From Lachnospiraceae bacterium (GTDB lineage Bacteria > Bacillota > Clostridia > Lachnospirales > Lachnospiraceae): 39,484 bases of DNA. A model generated the notes under the pieces. That model ran no database searches. It saw only the letters and a list, made by a program, of their open reading frames with translations, and was not told where the DNA came from. How positions within the stretch are numbered: position 1 is the stretch's first letter; each line of letters begins with the position of its first letter. Shown piece by piece: positions 22,539-30,181 of the stretch. The stretch lies in the NCBI GenBank assembly GCA_017618195.1, contig JAFZUW010000060.1:1-39484 (forward strand), read 5' to 3'. A program made the position numbers and the translations under genes.

Positions 22539-23192
22539 ATGCATAAAGTAAAGACTGTTGCGGTCGGACCGCTTATGACGAACTGCTATCTGGTCGGCAA
22601 TCCGGAGACGGATGAGCTTTTGATCTTCGATCCCGGCGCGGATGCGCAGGCGATCAAGGACGCCGTCCGGGATATGGGCATGAAGCCTGTTGCGATTCTG
22701 CTGACACACGGGCATTTTGATCATATCGCAGCCGTTCGCAACCTGAAGACGGAATATGGGATACCGGTGATCGCAGGCGAGGAGGAGAAGGATTTTCTGG
22801 CCGATACGGATTGTGTTCTTCCGCCGATGTTCCGAGAGGAATATCCGCATCCCGACGCGCTCCGGGTCGAACCGGACCGATATGTTACGGACGGCGAACT
22901 GACCGAACTTGCCGGCATGTACGTAACGTGCCTTCATACGCCCGGACATACTGCGGGAAGCTACAGCTACTTCTTCCCGGCCGAGAATATGGTTGTTTCG
23001 GGCGATACGCTCTTTATGGAAAGCGTCGGGCGGACCGATTTTCCGACCGGCAGCAACGAAGAGCTTTTGAAGGCGATCACGGAAGTGCTTTATGAGCTTC
23101 CGGAGGAGACGGTCGTGCTTCCCGGACACGGTCCCGCAACCAATATCGGTTACGAGAAGCGCTACAATCTGTATACTTGGAAGAAGAAATAA
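22539..23192 (+). CDS. Metallo-beta-lactamase-fold hydrolase (glyoxalase II-like)
   Basis: A 217-residue cytoplasmic hydrolase with two metal ions. The HxHxDH motif is THGHFDH (His57, His59, Asp61, His62). Further ligands are in CLHTPGHTAGS (near 128-138), VVSGDTLFMESVGRTD and LPGHGPATNIG. The family includes hydroxyacylglutathione hydrolase-like thioesterases, and the true substrate is unknown. The ATG at 22539 has AAAGGA six bases upstream and lies 11 bases after the rsh stop. A GTG that overlaps the rsh stop is in frame but has no better site. The position between rsh and hemZ is common in Clostridia. Confidence 0.88.
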   Translation: MHKVKTVAVGPLMTNCYLVGNPETDELLIFDPGADAQAIKDAVRDMGMKPVAILLTHGHFDHIAAVRNLKTEYGIPVIAGEEEKDFLADTDCVLPPMFREEYPHPDALRVEPDRYVTDGELTELAGMYVTCLHTPGHTAGSYSYFFPAENMVVSGDTLFMESVGRTDFPTGSNEELLKAITEVLYELPEETVVLPGHGPATNIGYEKRYNLYTWKKK

Positions 23193-23199
23193 GGAAAAT

Positions 23200-24723
23200 A
23201 TGAATACATTGGTGGAACTCAATCTATTCGGCAGGGACTATGAGCAGGAAATGCGCCCGCTGATCCGCGCATTCTTACCTGGCGCGGACTTTGAGGTTAC
23301 CCACTATGAGGCGGAAGATGAGCCGATGAGGCTCGTGTTCGAAAAGGACAGGGACCCGCTGATCCTTTCGTGTAATGCCGCCAACGACTATTCGTTCTGC
23401 ATGCTGCTGATGGAAGACTGGTTCCGTATCCGCATTTACAAAAGCGGGGAACTGATCGGACGTGCCGATGCGGACAATGTCAATCCCGAGCGGAAAGCGT
23501 TCCGGAACCGGGTCGCGAGAGAAGTTTACAAGGTGCTTGAGAAGGATACCGGGCACGGGCTTCCGTGGGGAATCCTGACCGGCGTAAGACCGACCAAACT
23601 TGTTTATGAAGCCATCACGGAAGGGCAGAGCGAGGACGCGATAAGGACGCATCTGTCCGAAGAGTACTGCTGCAGCGAAGAGAAGATCGAGACGAGCATT
23701 ACGATCGCGAAGCGCGAGCACGAGATCCTTTCGGAGATGGATTATCAAAACGGATACAGCATCTATATCGGTATTCCGTTCTGCCCGACAACGTGTGCTT
23801 ACTGCTCGTTCACATCGTATCCTTTGTCGAAGTTCGGCGGAATGGCGGACGACTATCTGGACTCGCTCGAAAAGGAGATTCAGTTCCTCGGCACATGCCG
23901 TCCGAAGAAGCGTCTGTCGACCGTATATATCGGCGGAGGCACGCCGACCGCGCTGAACGAAGCGCAGCTGGAGAGACTTCTTATCATGGTAAAGAAGTAC
24001 CTGCCGATGGACGAGGTGCTTGAATATACGGTGGAGGCGGGACGTCCCGACAGCGTGACCGAAGGGAAGATGCGTCTTTTAAAGGAATACGGCGTGAGCC
24101 GCATCAGCATCAACCCGCAGTCGATGCGCCAGAAGACGCTCGACGTGATCGGCCGGCGCCACACGGCGGAACAGATCAAAGACGCATTTGCCATGGCACG
24201 CGCATGCGGCCACGACAACATCAATATGGATATCATCATCGGACTGACCGGAGAAAATCCGGACGATGTGAGTTATACGCTTTCCGAGATTGAGAAACTC
24301 GATCCCGAGAACCTGACGGTCCATACGCTTGCCTTAAAGCGTGCGGCGCGGCTTACGACCGAGAAGGACCGCTACGAGGGGATGGAGGCGACCGGTGTTT
24401 CGGAGATGCTTGACCGTACCATCCGCTACGCGGCAGAGCATGGATATAAGCCGTATTACCTTTACCGCCAGAAGAACATGGCGGAGAACCTCGAAAACGT
24501 CGGCTATGCGCGCCCCGGCAGGGAAGGCATCTACAACATCCTCATCATGGAGGAGAAACAGACGATTCTGGCAGCAGGCGCAGGTGCGATGAGCAAGTTC
24601 GTATTCTACGGCGAGGACCGCATCGAGCGTGTGGAAAATGTGAAAAGCCTGACCGATTATATCGGCAGGATTGACGAGATGATCGAGCGGAAACGCGAGT
24701 TTTTGGCAAATAATGAATTGTAA
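23200..24723 (+). CDS. hemZ: Radical SAM coproporphyrinogen dehydrogenase-like protein HemZ
   Basis: Oxygen-independent coproporphyrinogen III oxidase-like radical SAM enzyme of 507 residues, near the 500 of Bacillus HemZ. The [4Fe-4S] cluster motif is CX3CX2C in GIPFCPTTCAYCSF (Cys195, Cys199, Cys202). YIGGGTPTALNEAQL near 235 and the SAM-binding parts ISINPQSMRQKTLDVIGRRH near 286-305 and NINMDIIIGL follow. About 180 residues with no cysteine motif come first, as in HemZ but not HemN. AAGGAA lies three to four bases before the ATG and the MBL stop is seven bases upstream, so they are co-transcribed. Its role in haem synthesis in this organism is not certain, as no other hem gene is in the window. 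Confidence 0.9.
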   Translation: MNTLVELNLFGRDYEQEMRPLIRAFLPGADFEVTHYEAEDEPMRLVFEKDRDPLILSCNAANDYSFCMLLMEDWFRIRIYKSGELIGRADADNVNPERKAFRNRVAREVYKVLEKDTGHGLPWGILTGVRPTKLVYEAITEGQSEDAIRTHLSEEYCCSEEKIETSITIAKREHEILSEMDYQNGYSIYIGIPFCPTTCAYCSFTSYPLSKFGGMADDYLDSLEKEIQFLGTCRPKKRLSTVYIGGGTPTALNEAQLERLLIMVKKYLPMDEVLEYTVEAGRPDSVTEGKMRLLKEYGVSRISINPQSMRQKTLDVIGRRHTAEQIKDAFAMARACGHDNINMDIIIGLTGENPDDVSYTLSEIEKLDPENLTVHTLALKRAARLTTEKDRYEGMEATGVSEMLDRTIRYAAEHGYKPYYLYRQKNMAENLENVGYARPGREGIYNILIMEEKQTILAAGAGAMSKFVFYGEDRIERVENVKSLTDYIGRIDEMIERKREFLANNEL

Positions 24724-24742
24724 TCCGGCGTATTGTCCGCCG
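24724..24742. repeat. Small hairpin between hemZ and the HD-GYP gene
   Basis: ATCCGGCG and CGCCGGAT pair over 8 bp with a short loop. There is no T tract, so it is not a clear terminator. The rest of the 81-base gap shows nothing else. Confidence 0.5.
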
Positions 24743-24804
24743 GATGATAATAGGCCGGCGGCAGAATTTCAGGCCGCGAACAGAACATATTCCGGAGAGA
24801 GACC

Positions 24805-25470
24805 ATGGAATTTTCGAGAGAAATCGAACTGATCCGAAGAGTCGCGAATGACATCCCCCGCGAAAGCGACATGCAGGGATTCCTTTCGCATGCCCGCGTA
24901 GTCAGCATGCTTTCCGGACTTGTTGCCGAAGAACTCGGGCTGCCCGAGGAAGAGTGCGACGACATCCGGATCGCCGGAATGCTCCACGATATCGGCAAAC
25001 TGACGCTTTCGGAACAGCTGTACGGCCATGACGAAGAAATGCTCGGCGTTGAGCATACGAAATATGTGCGGATGCATCCGGCGATGGGCAACGAACTGCT
25101 CCGTCAGGAAGGCATCTATTCCGAGAAGATCATATCCTATATCGCCTGCCACCACGAGAACTACGACGGTTCGGGTTATCCGAATCATCTTGAGGGCGAG
25201 GAGATTCCGTTCGGAGCGCGGATCCTCCGTGTGTGCGACGTTTTCTCGGCGCTTGTAAGCAACCGTTCGTACCGCGCCGCATTCGGCGTAGACGCGGCAA
25301 TTGAAATGATGATCGAAGATGTGCGGGAGTATGACATGAAGGTATTTCTTGCATTTCTCTCCGTTGTCCACCGGCCCGAGTTTGCGCAGGTCAAAACATT
25401 GATCGACATGGAGCAGCAGCTCGGGTTATATAACCAGGAAAAGCTAAGGAGGAAGGCTAATGAGCAATAA
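24805..25470 (+). CDS. HD-GYP-type phosphohydrolase
   Basis: A 221-residue single-domain protein of the HD superfamily, HD-GYP subgroup. HDIGK is at residues 61-65. The HHxxxDGxGYP signature is HHENYDGSGYP (116-126), followed by GEEIPFGARILRVCDVFSAL (near 131-150). HD-GYP proteins usually hydrolyse cyclic di-GMP or related dinucleotides, but many carry a receiver or sensor domain; here there is none. The conserved Asp that often follows DVF is Ser. GGAGAGAGA precedes the ATG. The last 11 bases overlap the start of hisS, so translation of hisS is coupled to it. Substrate is not known. Confidence 0.8.
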   Translation: MEFSREIELIRRVANDIPRESDMQGFLSHARVVSMLSGLVAEELGLPEEECDDIRIAGMLHDIGKLTLSEQLYGHDEEMLGVEHTKYVRMHPAMGNELLRQEGIYSEKIISYIACHHENYDGSGYPNHLEGEEIPFGARILRVCDVFSALVSNRSYRAAFGVDAAIEMMIEDVREYDMKVFLAFLSVVHRPEFAQVKTLIDMEQQLGLYNQEKLRRKANEQ

Positions 25471-26773
25471 GACACAGCCCAGAATTTTACCGGGATTTAT
25501 GGAACTGCTTCCGGAAGACCAGATCCAGTTCAACCGGATGTATGATACGATTCGCAGAGTTTACGAGAGATACGGTTTCCTGCCGCTTGACACGCCGACG
25601 ATCGAGCTGTCGGAGGTGCTTCTTGCAAAGGCGGGCGGCGAGACCGAGAAGCAGATTTACCGTTTTGAAAAGGGAGACAGCGACCTGTCGCTCCGGTTTG
25701 ACCTGACGGTTCCGCTTGCGAGATATGTGGCGCAGCATTTTCCGGACCTTGCGTTTCCGTTCAAGCGCTACCAGATGAGCAAGGTGTTCCGCGGCGAGCG
25801 TCCGCAGAAGGGACGTTTCCGTGAGTTCTACCAGTGCGATATCGACGTGATCGGATCGGAGTCTCTTGACCTCGTTTATGACGCCGAAATGCCGGCAATC
25901 ATTTACGAAGTGTTCCGTGAGCTGGATTTCGGCGCGTTTACGATCCGCATGAACAACCGTAAGGTTTTGAACGGATTCTTCGCGGAACTCGGTTATTCCG
26001 ATAAGATCGGCGATATCCTTCGTACGATCGACAAGCTCGAAAAGGTCGGCAGCGATGCCGTTAAAGCGGAGCTTGCGGAGTTCGGCGTTTCGGAGGAGGA
26101 TTCACTGAAGATCCTTTCCTTTATCGCGATCAAGGGAGACAACGACGAAGTCCTTGCGGCGCTTGAGGCGCAGGAGATTGCCAACGAACAGTATCGTGAA
26201 GGCGTTTCCGAACTGAAGTCGGTGATCGGCTACCTTCGCCGGTTTGGTGTTGCGGAAGAGGCGTTCCGCATTGATCTTACGATCGCAAGAGGACTTGATT
26301 ACTATACCGGAACCGTTTATGAGACGATGCTGAATGATTATCCGAGCATGGGCAGCGTCTGCTCGGGCGGACGTTACGATAACCTGACCGAATACTACAC
26401 AGACCAGAAGCTTCCGGGCATCGGCATCAGCATCGGTCTGACCCGTCTGTTCTACCAGCTTCGCGAGAACGGCATCGTTAAGAGCGGTTCATCAAGCATC
26501 GCCAGATGCATCGTCATCCCGATGGGAGAGGACGACATGAACAGCGCGATCGCTGCAGCGGCAGTGCTTCGCGGCGAGGGCATTCCCGCGGACGTATATT
26601 ACCAGCAGAAGGGCATGAAGCAGAAGATGAAGTACGCGGCGCGTCTCGGCGTTCCGTACGCGGCAATCATCGGCGAGTCCGAGCGTGAATCCGGCAGCGT
26701 AATGCTTAAGAACATGGAAACCGGCGAGCAGGAATCGGTTCCGGTAAGCGGACTTGCGGCGAAGGTCCGGTAA
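25460..26773 (+). CDS. hisS: Histidyl-tRNA synthetase
   Basis: Class II aminoacyl-tRNA synthetase that charges tRNA-His. The 437-residue protein has motif 1 near TPTIELSEVLLAKAGGET, motif 2 in FKRYQMSKVFRGERPQKGRF (near 97-116), and the histidine-binding signature ARGLDYYTGTVYE (near 277-289). Motif 3 lies around LPGIGISIGLTRLFYQL. The C-terminal anticodon-binding domain begins near 350 (RCIVIPMGEDDM). AAGGAGGAAGG lies upstream of the ATG. It overlaps the HD-GYP gene by 11 bases and precedes aspS by 48 bases; the hisS - aspS pair is standard in Firmicutes. Confidence 0.95.
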   Translation: MSNKTQPRILPGFMELLPEDQIQFNRMYDTIRRVYERYGFLPLDTPTIELSEVLLAKAGGETEKQIYRFEKGDSDLSLRFDLTVPLARYVAQHFPDLAFPFKRYQMSKVFRGERPQKGRFREFYQCDIDVIGSESLDLVYDAEMPAIIYEVFRELDFGAFTIRMNNRKVLNGFFAELGYSDKIGDILRTIDKLEKVGSDAVKAELAEFGVSEEDSLKILSFIAIKGDNDEVLAALEAQEIANEQYREGVSELKSVIGYLRRFGVAEEAFRIDLTIARGLDYYTGTVYETMLNDYPSMGSVCSGGRYDNLTEYYTDQKLPGIGISIGLTRLFYQLRENGIVKSGSSSIARCIVIPMGEDDMNSAIAAAAVLRGEGIPADVYYQQKGMKQKMKYAARLGVPYAAIIGESERESGSVMLKNMETGEQESVPVSGLAAKVR

Positions 26774-26787
26774 AAAGATGTGAGATT

Positions 26788-26806
26788 TCGGCGGAGTTCC
26801 GCCGTT
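26788..26806. repeat. Small hairpin between hisS and aspS
   Basis: CGGCGGA-GTT-CCGCCG pairs over 6-7 bp and is followed by only three T and then the aspS ribosome binding site AAGGAG. It is likely a translational or processing element, not a full terminator. Confidence 0.4.
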
Positions 26807-26821
26807 TAAGGAGATAGGAAA

Positions 26822-28183
26822 ATGGACAGAATTCAGATCAAAGACGTAAAGAATTATGCCGGTCAGGAAGTCCTTGTAAAAGGATTTGCCGAGAACTGGC
26901 GTGACGGAAAGTCGATGGCGTTCCTTGTATTGAAGGACATCACCGGTAAAGTTCAGGTAACGATTGAGAAGGAGCTTCATCCCGACTGGGCGGACGAGCT
27001 TGCGAAGATTACGCTTGATTCGGTCGTATTTGTCACCGGTACGGTGCAGCTGAGCGATTTCGTAAAGCTGAACGGCGTGGAGATCATCCCGACCTCGATC
27101 AAGGTGGATTCGATCGCGGCTCCGCTTCCGATTGCGAGAGAATACATTCCCGCGACCAAGAAGAAGGCTGCCGTTGAGAAATCCTCGATCGACCAGCGTA
27201 TCGACTACCGCTGGATCGACCTTCGTACCGATGCGAACCAGCTGATGTTCAAGGCGCAGACCGCACTCGTAAGAGCGCTCCGCGACTTCGCGCTTGACCG
27301 CGACTTCATCGAGGTACACACCCCGAAGCTGATCGGTGCGGCTTCCGAGTCCGGCGCGGACGTATTCCGTCTGGATTATTTCCCGAGCTACAACCTGCCG
27401 AACGCATATCTTGCGCAAAGCCCGCAGTTCTATAAGCAGATGGCGATGGCAAGCGGATTTGAGCGTTATTTCGAAGTGGGACCGGTATTCCGTGCGGAGA
27501 AATCCTTCACGAGCAAGCATGCAACCGAGTTCACCTGCTTCGATATCGAGTTCAGTTACATCGAGTCGTTTGAGGACGTTATGAAGTTTGAGGAAGAGCT
27601 TCTTACGAACGCCCTTAAGAAGGTAAAGGAACAGTACGGCGAGCAGATCAAAGAGACGTTCTCCACCGAGGAGTTCAATGCGGAGATCATCGTTCCGACG
27701 ACTCCTTTTCCGCGCGTGAAGCTTGCGGATCTTTATGATGCTCTTGAAAAGGAATACGGCTACACCGTTCCCGAAGAGGAGAAGGGCGACCTGACGACCG
27801 AAGCGGAGCACTTGAGCTACGAGTGGGTTAAGAAGCATTACAATCACGAATTCCTGTTCATTACCGATTACAGCGCGGAGAAGAGAGCATTCTATCACAT
27901 GCGCGACGAGAACGGTGTTCCGCAGGGCTACGACCTCATATGGCGTGGCGTTGAGATCACGACCGGCGCACAGCGTGAGCACCGCTATGAAGTACTTAAG
28001 AAGCAGGCCGATGAGAAAGGACTCGGAAACGACGTTCAGTTCTATCTGGAGTTCTTCAAATACGGCTGCCCGCCGCACGGCGGATTCGGTATCGGCGTAG
28101 ACCGCCTTACCATGCTGCTTCTCGGATTACCGATCAAGGAGGCTATGTTCCTGTTCCGCGGACCCGCAAGACTGACGCCTTAA
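26822..28183 (+). CDS. aspS: Aspartyl-tRNA synthetase, short archaeal/eukaryal type
   Basis: Class II synthetase that charges tRNA-Asp. At 453 residues it is far shorter than the usual bacterial AspRS (about 590), because it lacks the large bacterial insertion domain. It has the N-terminal OB-fold (VKGFAENWRDGKSMAFLVLK near 18-37). Then come motif 1 near RDFIEVHTPKL, the flipping-type SPQFYKQMAMASGFERYFEV (near 199-218), motif 2 PVFRAEKSFTSKHATEF, and motif 3 GCPPHGGFGIGVDRLTML near 417-434, all in the archaeal style. Such enzymes are often non-discriminating and also make Asp-tRNA-Asn, which needs GatCAB. I cannot decide this from the sequence alone; the gat genes are not in the window. Confidence 0.9.
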   Translation: MDRIQIKDVKNYAGQEVLVKGFAENWRDGKSMAFLVLKDITGKVQVTIEKELHPDWADELAKITLDSVVFVTGTVQLSDFVKLNGVEIIPTSIKVDSIAAPLPIAREYIPATKKKAAVEKSSIDQRIDYRWIDLRTDANQLMFKAQTALVRALRDFALDRDFIEVHTPKLIGAASESGADVFRLDYFPSYNLPNAYLAQSPQFYKQMAMASGFERYFEVGPVFRAEKSFTSKHATEFTCFDIEFSYIESFEDVMKFEEELLTNALKKVKEQYGEQIKETFSTEEFNAEIIVPTTPFPRVKLADLYDALEKEYGYTVPEEEKGDLTTEAEHLSYEWVKKHYNHEFLFITDYSAEKRAFYHMRDENGVPQGYDLIWRGVEITTGAQREHRYEVLKKQADEKGLGNDVQFYLEFFKYGCPPHGGFGIGVDRLTMLLLGLPIKEAMFLFRGPARLTP

Positions 28184-28221
28184 CCGGGACATGAACGCTG
28201 AAGCCCCGGACTGGAGGGAAA

Positions 28222-28611
28222 ATGGCAGACAACTATATCAGGATTCTCGGAATCGTGATGGCTTTTCTGGTTTTCTTCTGCCTTGCGGACATCATTTCCT
28301 TTGCGCTTTTCGCTTTGGATAAGAAGAGGACGGTGCTCGGCATGCCGCATATCCCTGCGGTTCTGCTTCTTTTATCGAGCGTATTGGGCGGAATCGGCGG
28401 ATTGATCGGAATGTGGACGTGCGAGGAGAGAAGCGGCAAGCGGATATTCCGCATATGGGTCGGATTGTTTGCGTTTCTTCAGGTACTGCTGATTCTGTAT
28501 GTGATAGTCGGTTACGTGCTTCTTCTTTTGGAAGTCGGAGGCTGGCTGATGGATGTTTTCGCCAAAGCCGTTAAAGTGATTATGGATTCGGCTGTCGGCG
28601 ACCTGCAGTAA
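28222..28611 (+). CDS. Small membrane protein, DUF1294-like, copy 1
   Basis: A 129-residue protein with three to four membrane segments (about 7-27, 45-64, 78-100). ALDKKRTVLGMPHIPAVLLLLS, then GGIGGLIGMWTC, then KRIFRIWVGLF follow the DUF1294 pattern of a charged YxxxKxxA region, an IPE-like turn and a GGxxGAxxGM loop. The match is looser than in the next gene. GGAGGG is upstream of the ATG. No function is known for DUF1294 proteins. It is nine bases from the next gene, its probable paralogue. Confidence 0.6.
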   Translation: MADNYIRILGIVMAFLVFFCLADIISFALFALDKKRTVLGMPHIPAVLLLLSSVLGGIGGLIGMWTCEERSGKRIFRIWVGLFAFLQVLLILYVIVGYVLLLLEVGGWLMDVFAKAVKVIMDSAVGDLQ

Positions 28612-28620
28612 GGAGGCAAT

Positions 28621-28962
28621 ATGATTATATTGGTTCTTGCAGCCGGTTTATGGTTCCTGATGAATTCCGTTGCGTTCTATCTGTATTATTCGGATAAGAA
28701 AAAGGCGATTCATCATGAATGGCGCATCCCGGAATGGGTGCTTCTTCTGATAGCAGTACCGGGACCGTTCGGTGCGCTCCTCGGGATGCTGTCGTTTCAC
28801 CACAAAACGAAGAAATGGTATTTCTGTTTTTGGGTCGGATTGTGGATCGTTTTGCAGATTCTGTTTGTTGTATTCGTGATACTGGCCATGAAGGCGTTTG
28901 CGGATTCACTCGCAGACGGAATAGCGAATTTCTTTAAATCATTTAAAAACATGCCCGGCTGA
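28621..28962 (+). CDS. DUF1294 family membrane protein, copy 2
   Basis: A 113-residue membrane protein with about three helices. The family signature is clear: YYSDKKKAIHHEWRIPEWVL followed by GPFGALLGMLSFHHKTKKWY, close to the usual Y..DK..A....WRIPE......GG..GA..GM...HHKT. Function is not known for this family. AGGAGG lies just before the ATG. Together with the gene before it, it looks like a tandem duplication that has diverged. It precedes galM by 23 bases. Confidence 0.8.
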   Translation: MIILVLAAGLWFLMNSVAFYLYYSDKKKAIHHEWRIPEWVLLLIAVPGPFGALLGMLSFHHKTKKWYFCFWVGLWIVLQILFVVFVILAMKAFADSLADGIANFFKSFKNMPG

Positions 28963-28985
28963 GAGTCGGAGAAAGGGGTTTCATT

Positions 28986-30050
28986 ATGAGTATTGTGAAG
29001 CAGAGCTTCGGAAAGACCAAGGAGGGACAGAAGGCCACTCTTTACACCATCGAGAACAAGAACGGTATGAAGGTTTCCTTCTGTGATTACGGCGCACTGA
29101 TCGTCGGCATTTATGTGCCCGACCGCAACGGCAAGATCGAGGATATTGCTCTCGGATATGACGATGTAAGCGGTTATGAGGACAACGGCTGCGGTTTCGG
29201 TTCCTTTATCGGACGTCACGCAAACCGTATCGGCGGCGCAAAGTTTACAATCGACGGCAAGACTTATGAACTTGCGAAAAATGACAACGGTATCAACAAC
29301 CTGCACAGCGGCCCCGTAGGTTACAATCATATGATGTATGACGTGGAAGTATTTACCGACGAGGACAGCACGAGCATCGCATTCTCGAGAATGAGTCCCG
29401 ACGGCGAGCAGGGCTTCCCGGGCGACCTCGACGTGACCGTTACCTATACCGTAACCGATGACAACGAGCTTGCAATCGAGTACTTCGCGGTAAGCGACAA
29501 GAAGACTGTTATCAACCTTACGAACCACACCTACTTCAACCTTGCCGGACAGGCAAGCGGAGATATCCTTGACCAGGAAGTATGGGTTAAGAGCGACAAA
29601 ATCACTCCTACCGACCGTTTCCTGATCCCTACCGGCGAGTTCATGGATGTTACCGGAACGCCTATGGATTTCCGTACCCCCAAGAAGGTCGGCAAGGATA
29701 TCAACGCCGATTTCGAGCCTTTGAAGCTGGCAGGCGGATACGATCACAACTATGTGCTCAACCTCGATATCGAAGAGGATGAGATGGATCTTGTTGCAAG
29801 CCTTTACGATGAGAAGAGCGGCCGTTACATGGAAGTTTACACCGATCTTCCGGGCATGCAGCTGTATTCCGGAAACTTCATGAGAAAGGAAACCGGCAAG
29901 GACGGAGCTCAGTATGACCGCCGTCACGGTATCTGCTTCGAGACGCAGTTCTTCCCGAACGCATGCAACACGCCTGCATTTGAGTCGAGCGTTTTTGATG
30001 CGGATGTTCCGTTTGACTATTGCACGGTTTACGCATTTTCGGTAAAATAG
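28986..30050 (+). CDS. galM: Aldose 1-epimerase (mutarotase)
   Basis: Interconverts the alpha and beta anomers of glucose or galactose in the cytoplasm. The 354-residue protein has GRHANRIGGAKF (near 77-88), the catalytic His in LTNHTYFNLAG (near 177-187), the sugar-binding GGYDHNYVL (near 250-258), the turn MQLYSGNF, and the catalytic Glu in GICFETQFFPNACN (near 316-329). The ribosome binding site GAAAGGGG lies ahead of the ATG. It follows the two small membrane proteins with close spacing. No Leloir genes (galK, galT, galE) are in the window. Confidence 0.93.
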   Translation: MSIVKQSFGKTKEGQKATLYTIENKNGMKVSFCDYGALIVGIYVPDRNGKIEDIALGYDDVSGYEDNGCGFGSFIGRHANRIGGAKFTIDGKTYELAKNDNGINNLHSGPVGYNHMMYDVEVFTDEDSTSIAFSRMSPDGEQGFPGDLDVTVTYTVTDDNELAIEYFAVSDKKTVINLTNHTYFNLAGQASGDILDQEVWVKSDKITPTDRFLIPTGEFMDVTGTPMDFRTPKKVGKDINADFEPLKLAGGYDHNYVLNLDIEEDEMDLVASLYDEKSGRYMEVYTDLPGMQLYSGNFMRKETGKDGAQYDRRHGICFETQFFPNACNTPAFESSVFDADVPFDYCTVYAFSVK

Positions 30051-30056
30051 TATAAA
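30028..30056 (+). promoter_or_regulatory. Putative promoter of the duplicated membrane-protein operon
   Basis: TTTACG (30028-30033), a 17-base spacer and TATAAA (30051-30056). It overlaps the galM stop codon. The hairpin TGCAGG-GAAG-CCTGCA at 30062-30077 follows. Confidence 0.5.
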
Positions 30057-30094
30057 GTACTTGCAGGGAAGCCTGCATGAAACGGAGGAAAACC

Positions 30095-30181
30095 ATGCCG
30101 GAGAGTCTGACAAGCTTTGCATTGATTCAGTCTTGTACGGCATGGTTTTTGGCATTCAAATGGGCAGAAAAACAGTTATAG
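30095..30181 (+). CDS. 28-residue leader ORF ahead of the A-B-C membrane operon
   Basis: ATG at 30095 follows an excellent ribosome binding site (GGAGGA, five bases upstream). The frame encodes 28 residues (starting MPESLTSFALIQSCTAWFLA, ending FKWAEKQL) and stops with TAG at 30179-30181. It covers the start of the first transporter gene, which begins at 30160 in another frame without a clear ribosome binding site, so translation of that gene is probably coupled to this ORF. The peptide is hydrophobic with a positive C-terminus and might also be a small membrane protein. No family is recognised. Confidence 0.5.
   Translation: MPESLTSFALIQSCTAWFLAFKWAEKQL

Noticed and set aside
26492-28078. 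528-codon minus-strand open frame opposite hisS and aspS
   Set aside because: It is antisense to two tRNA synthetases with all class II motifs.
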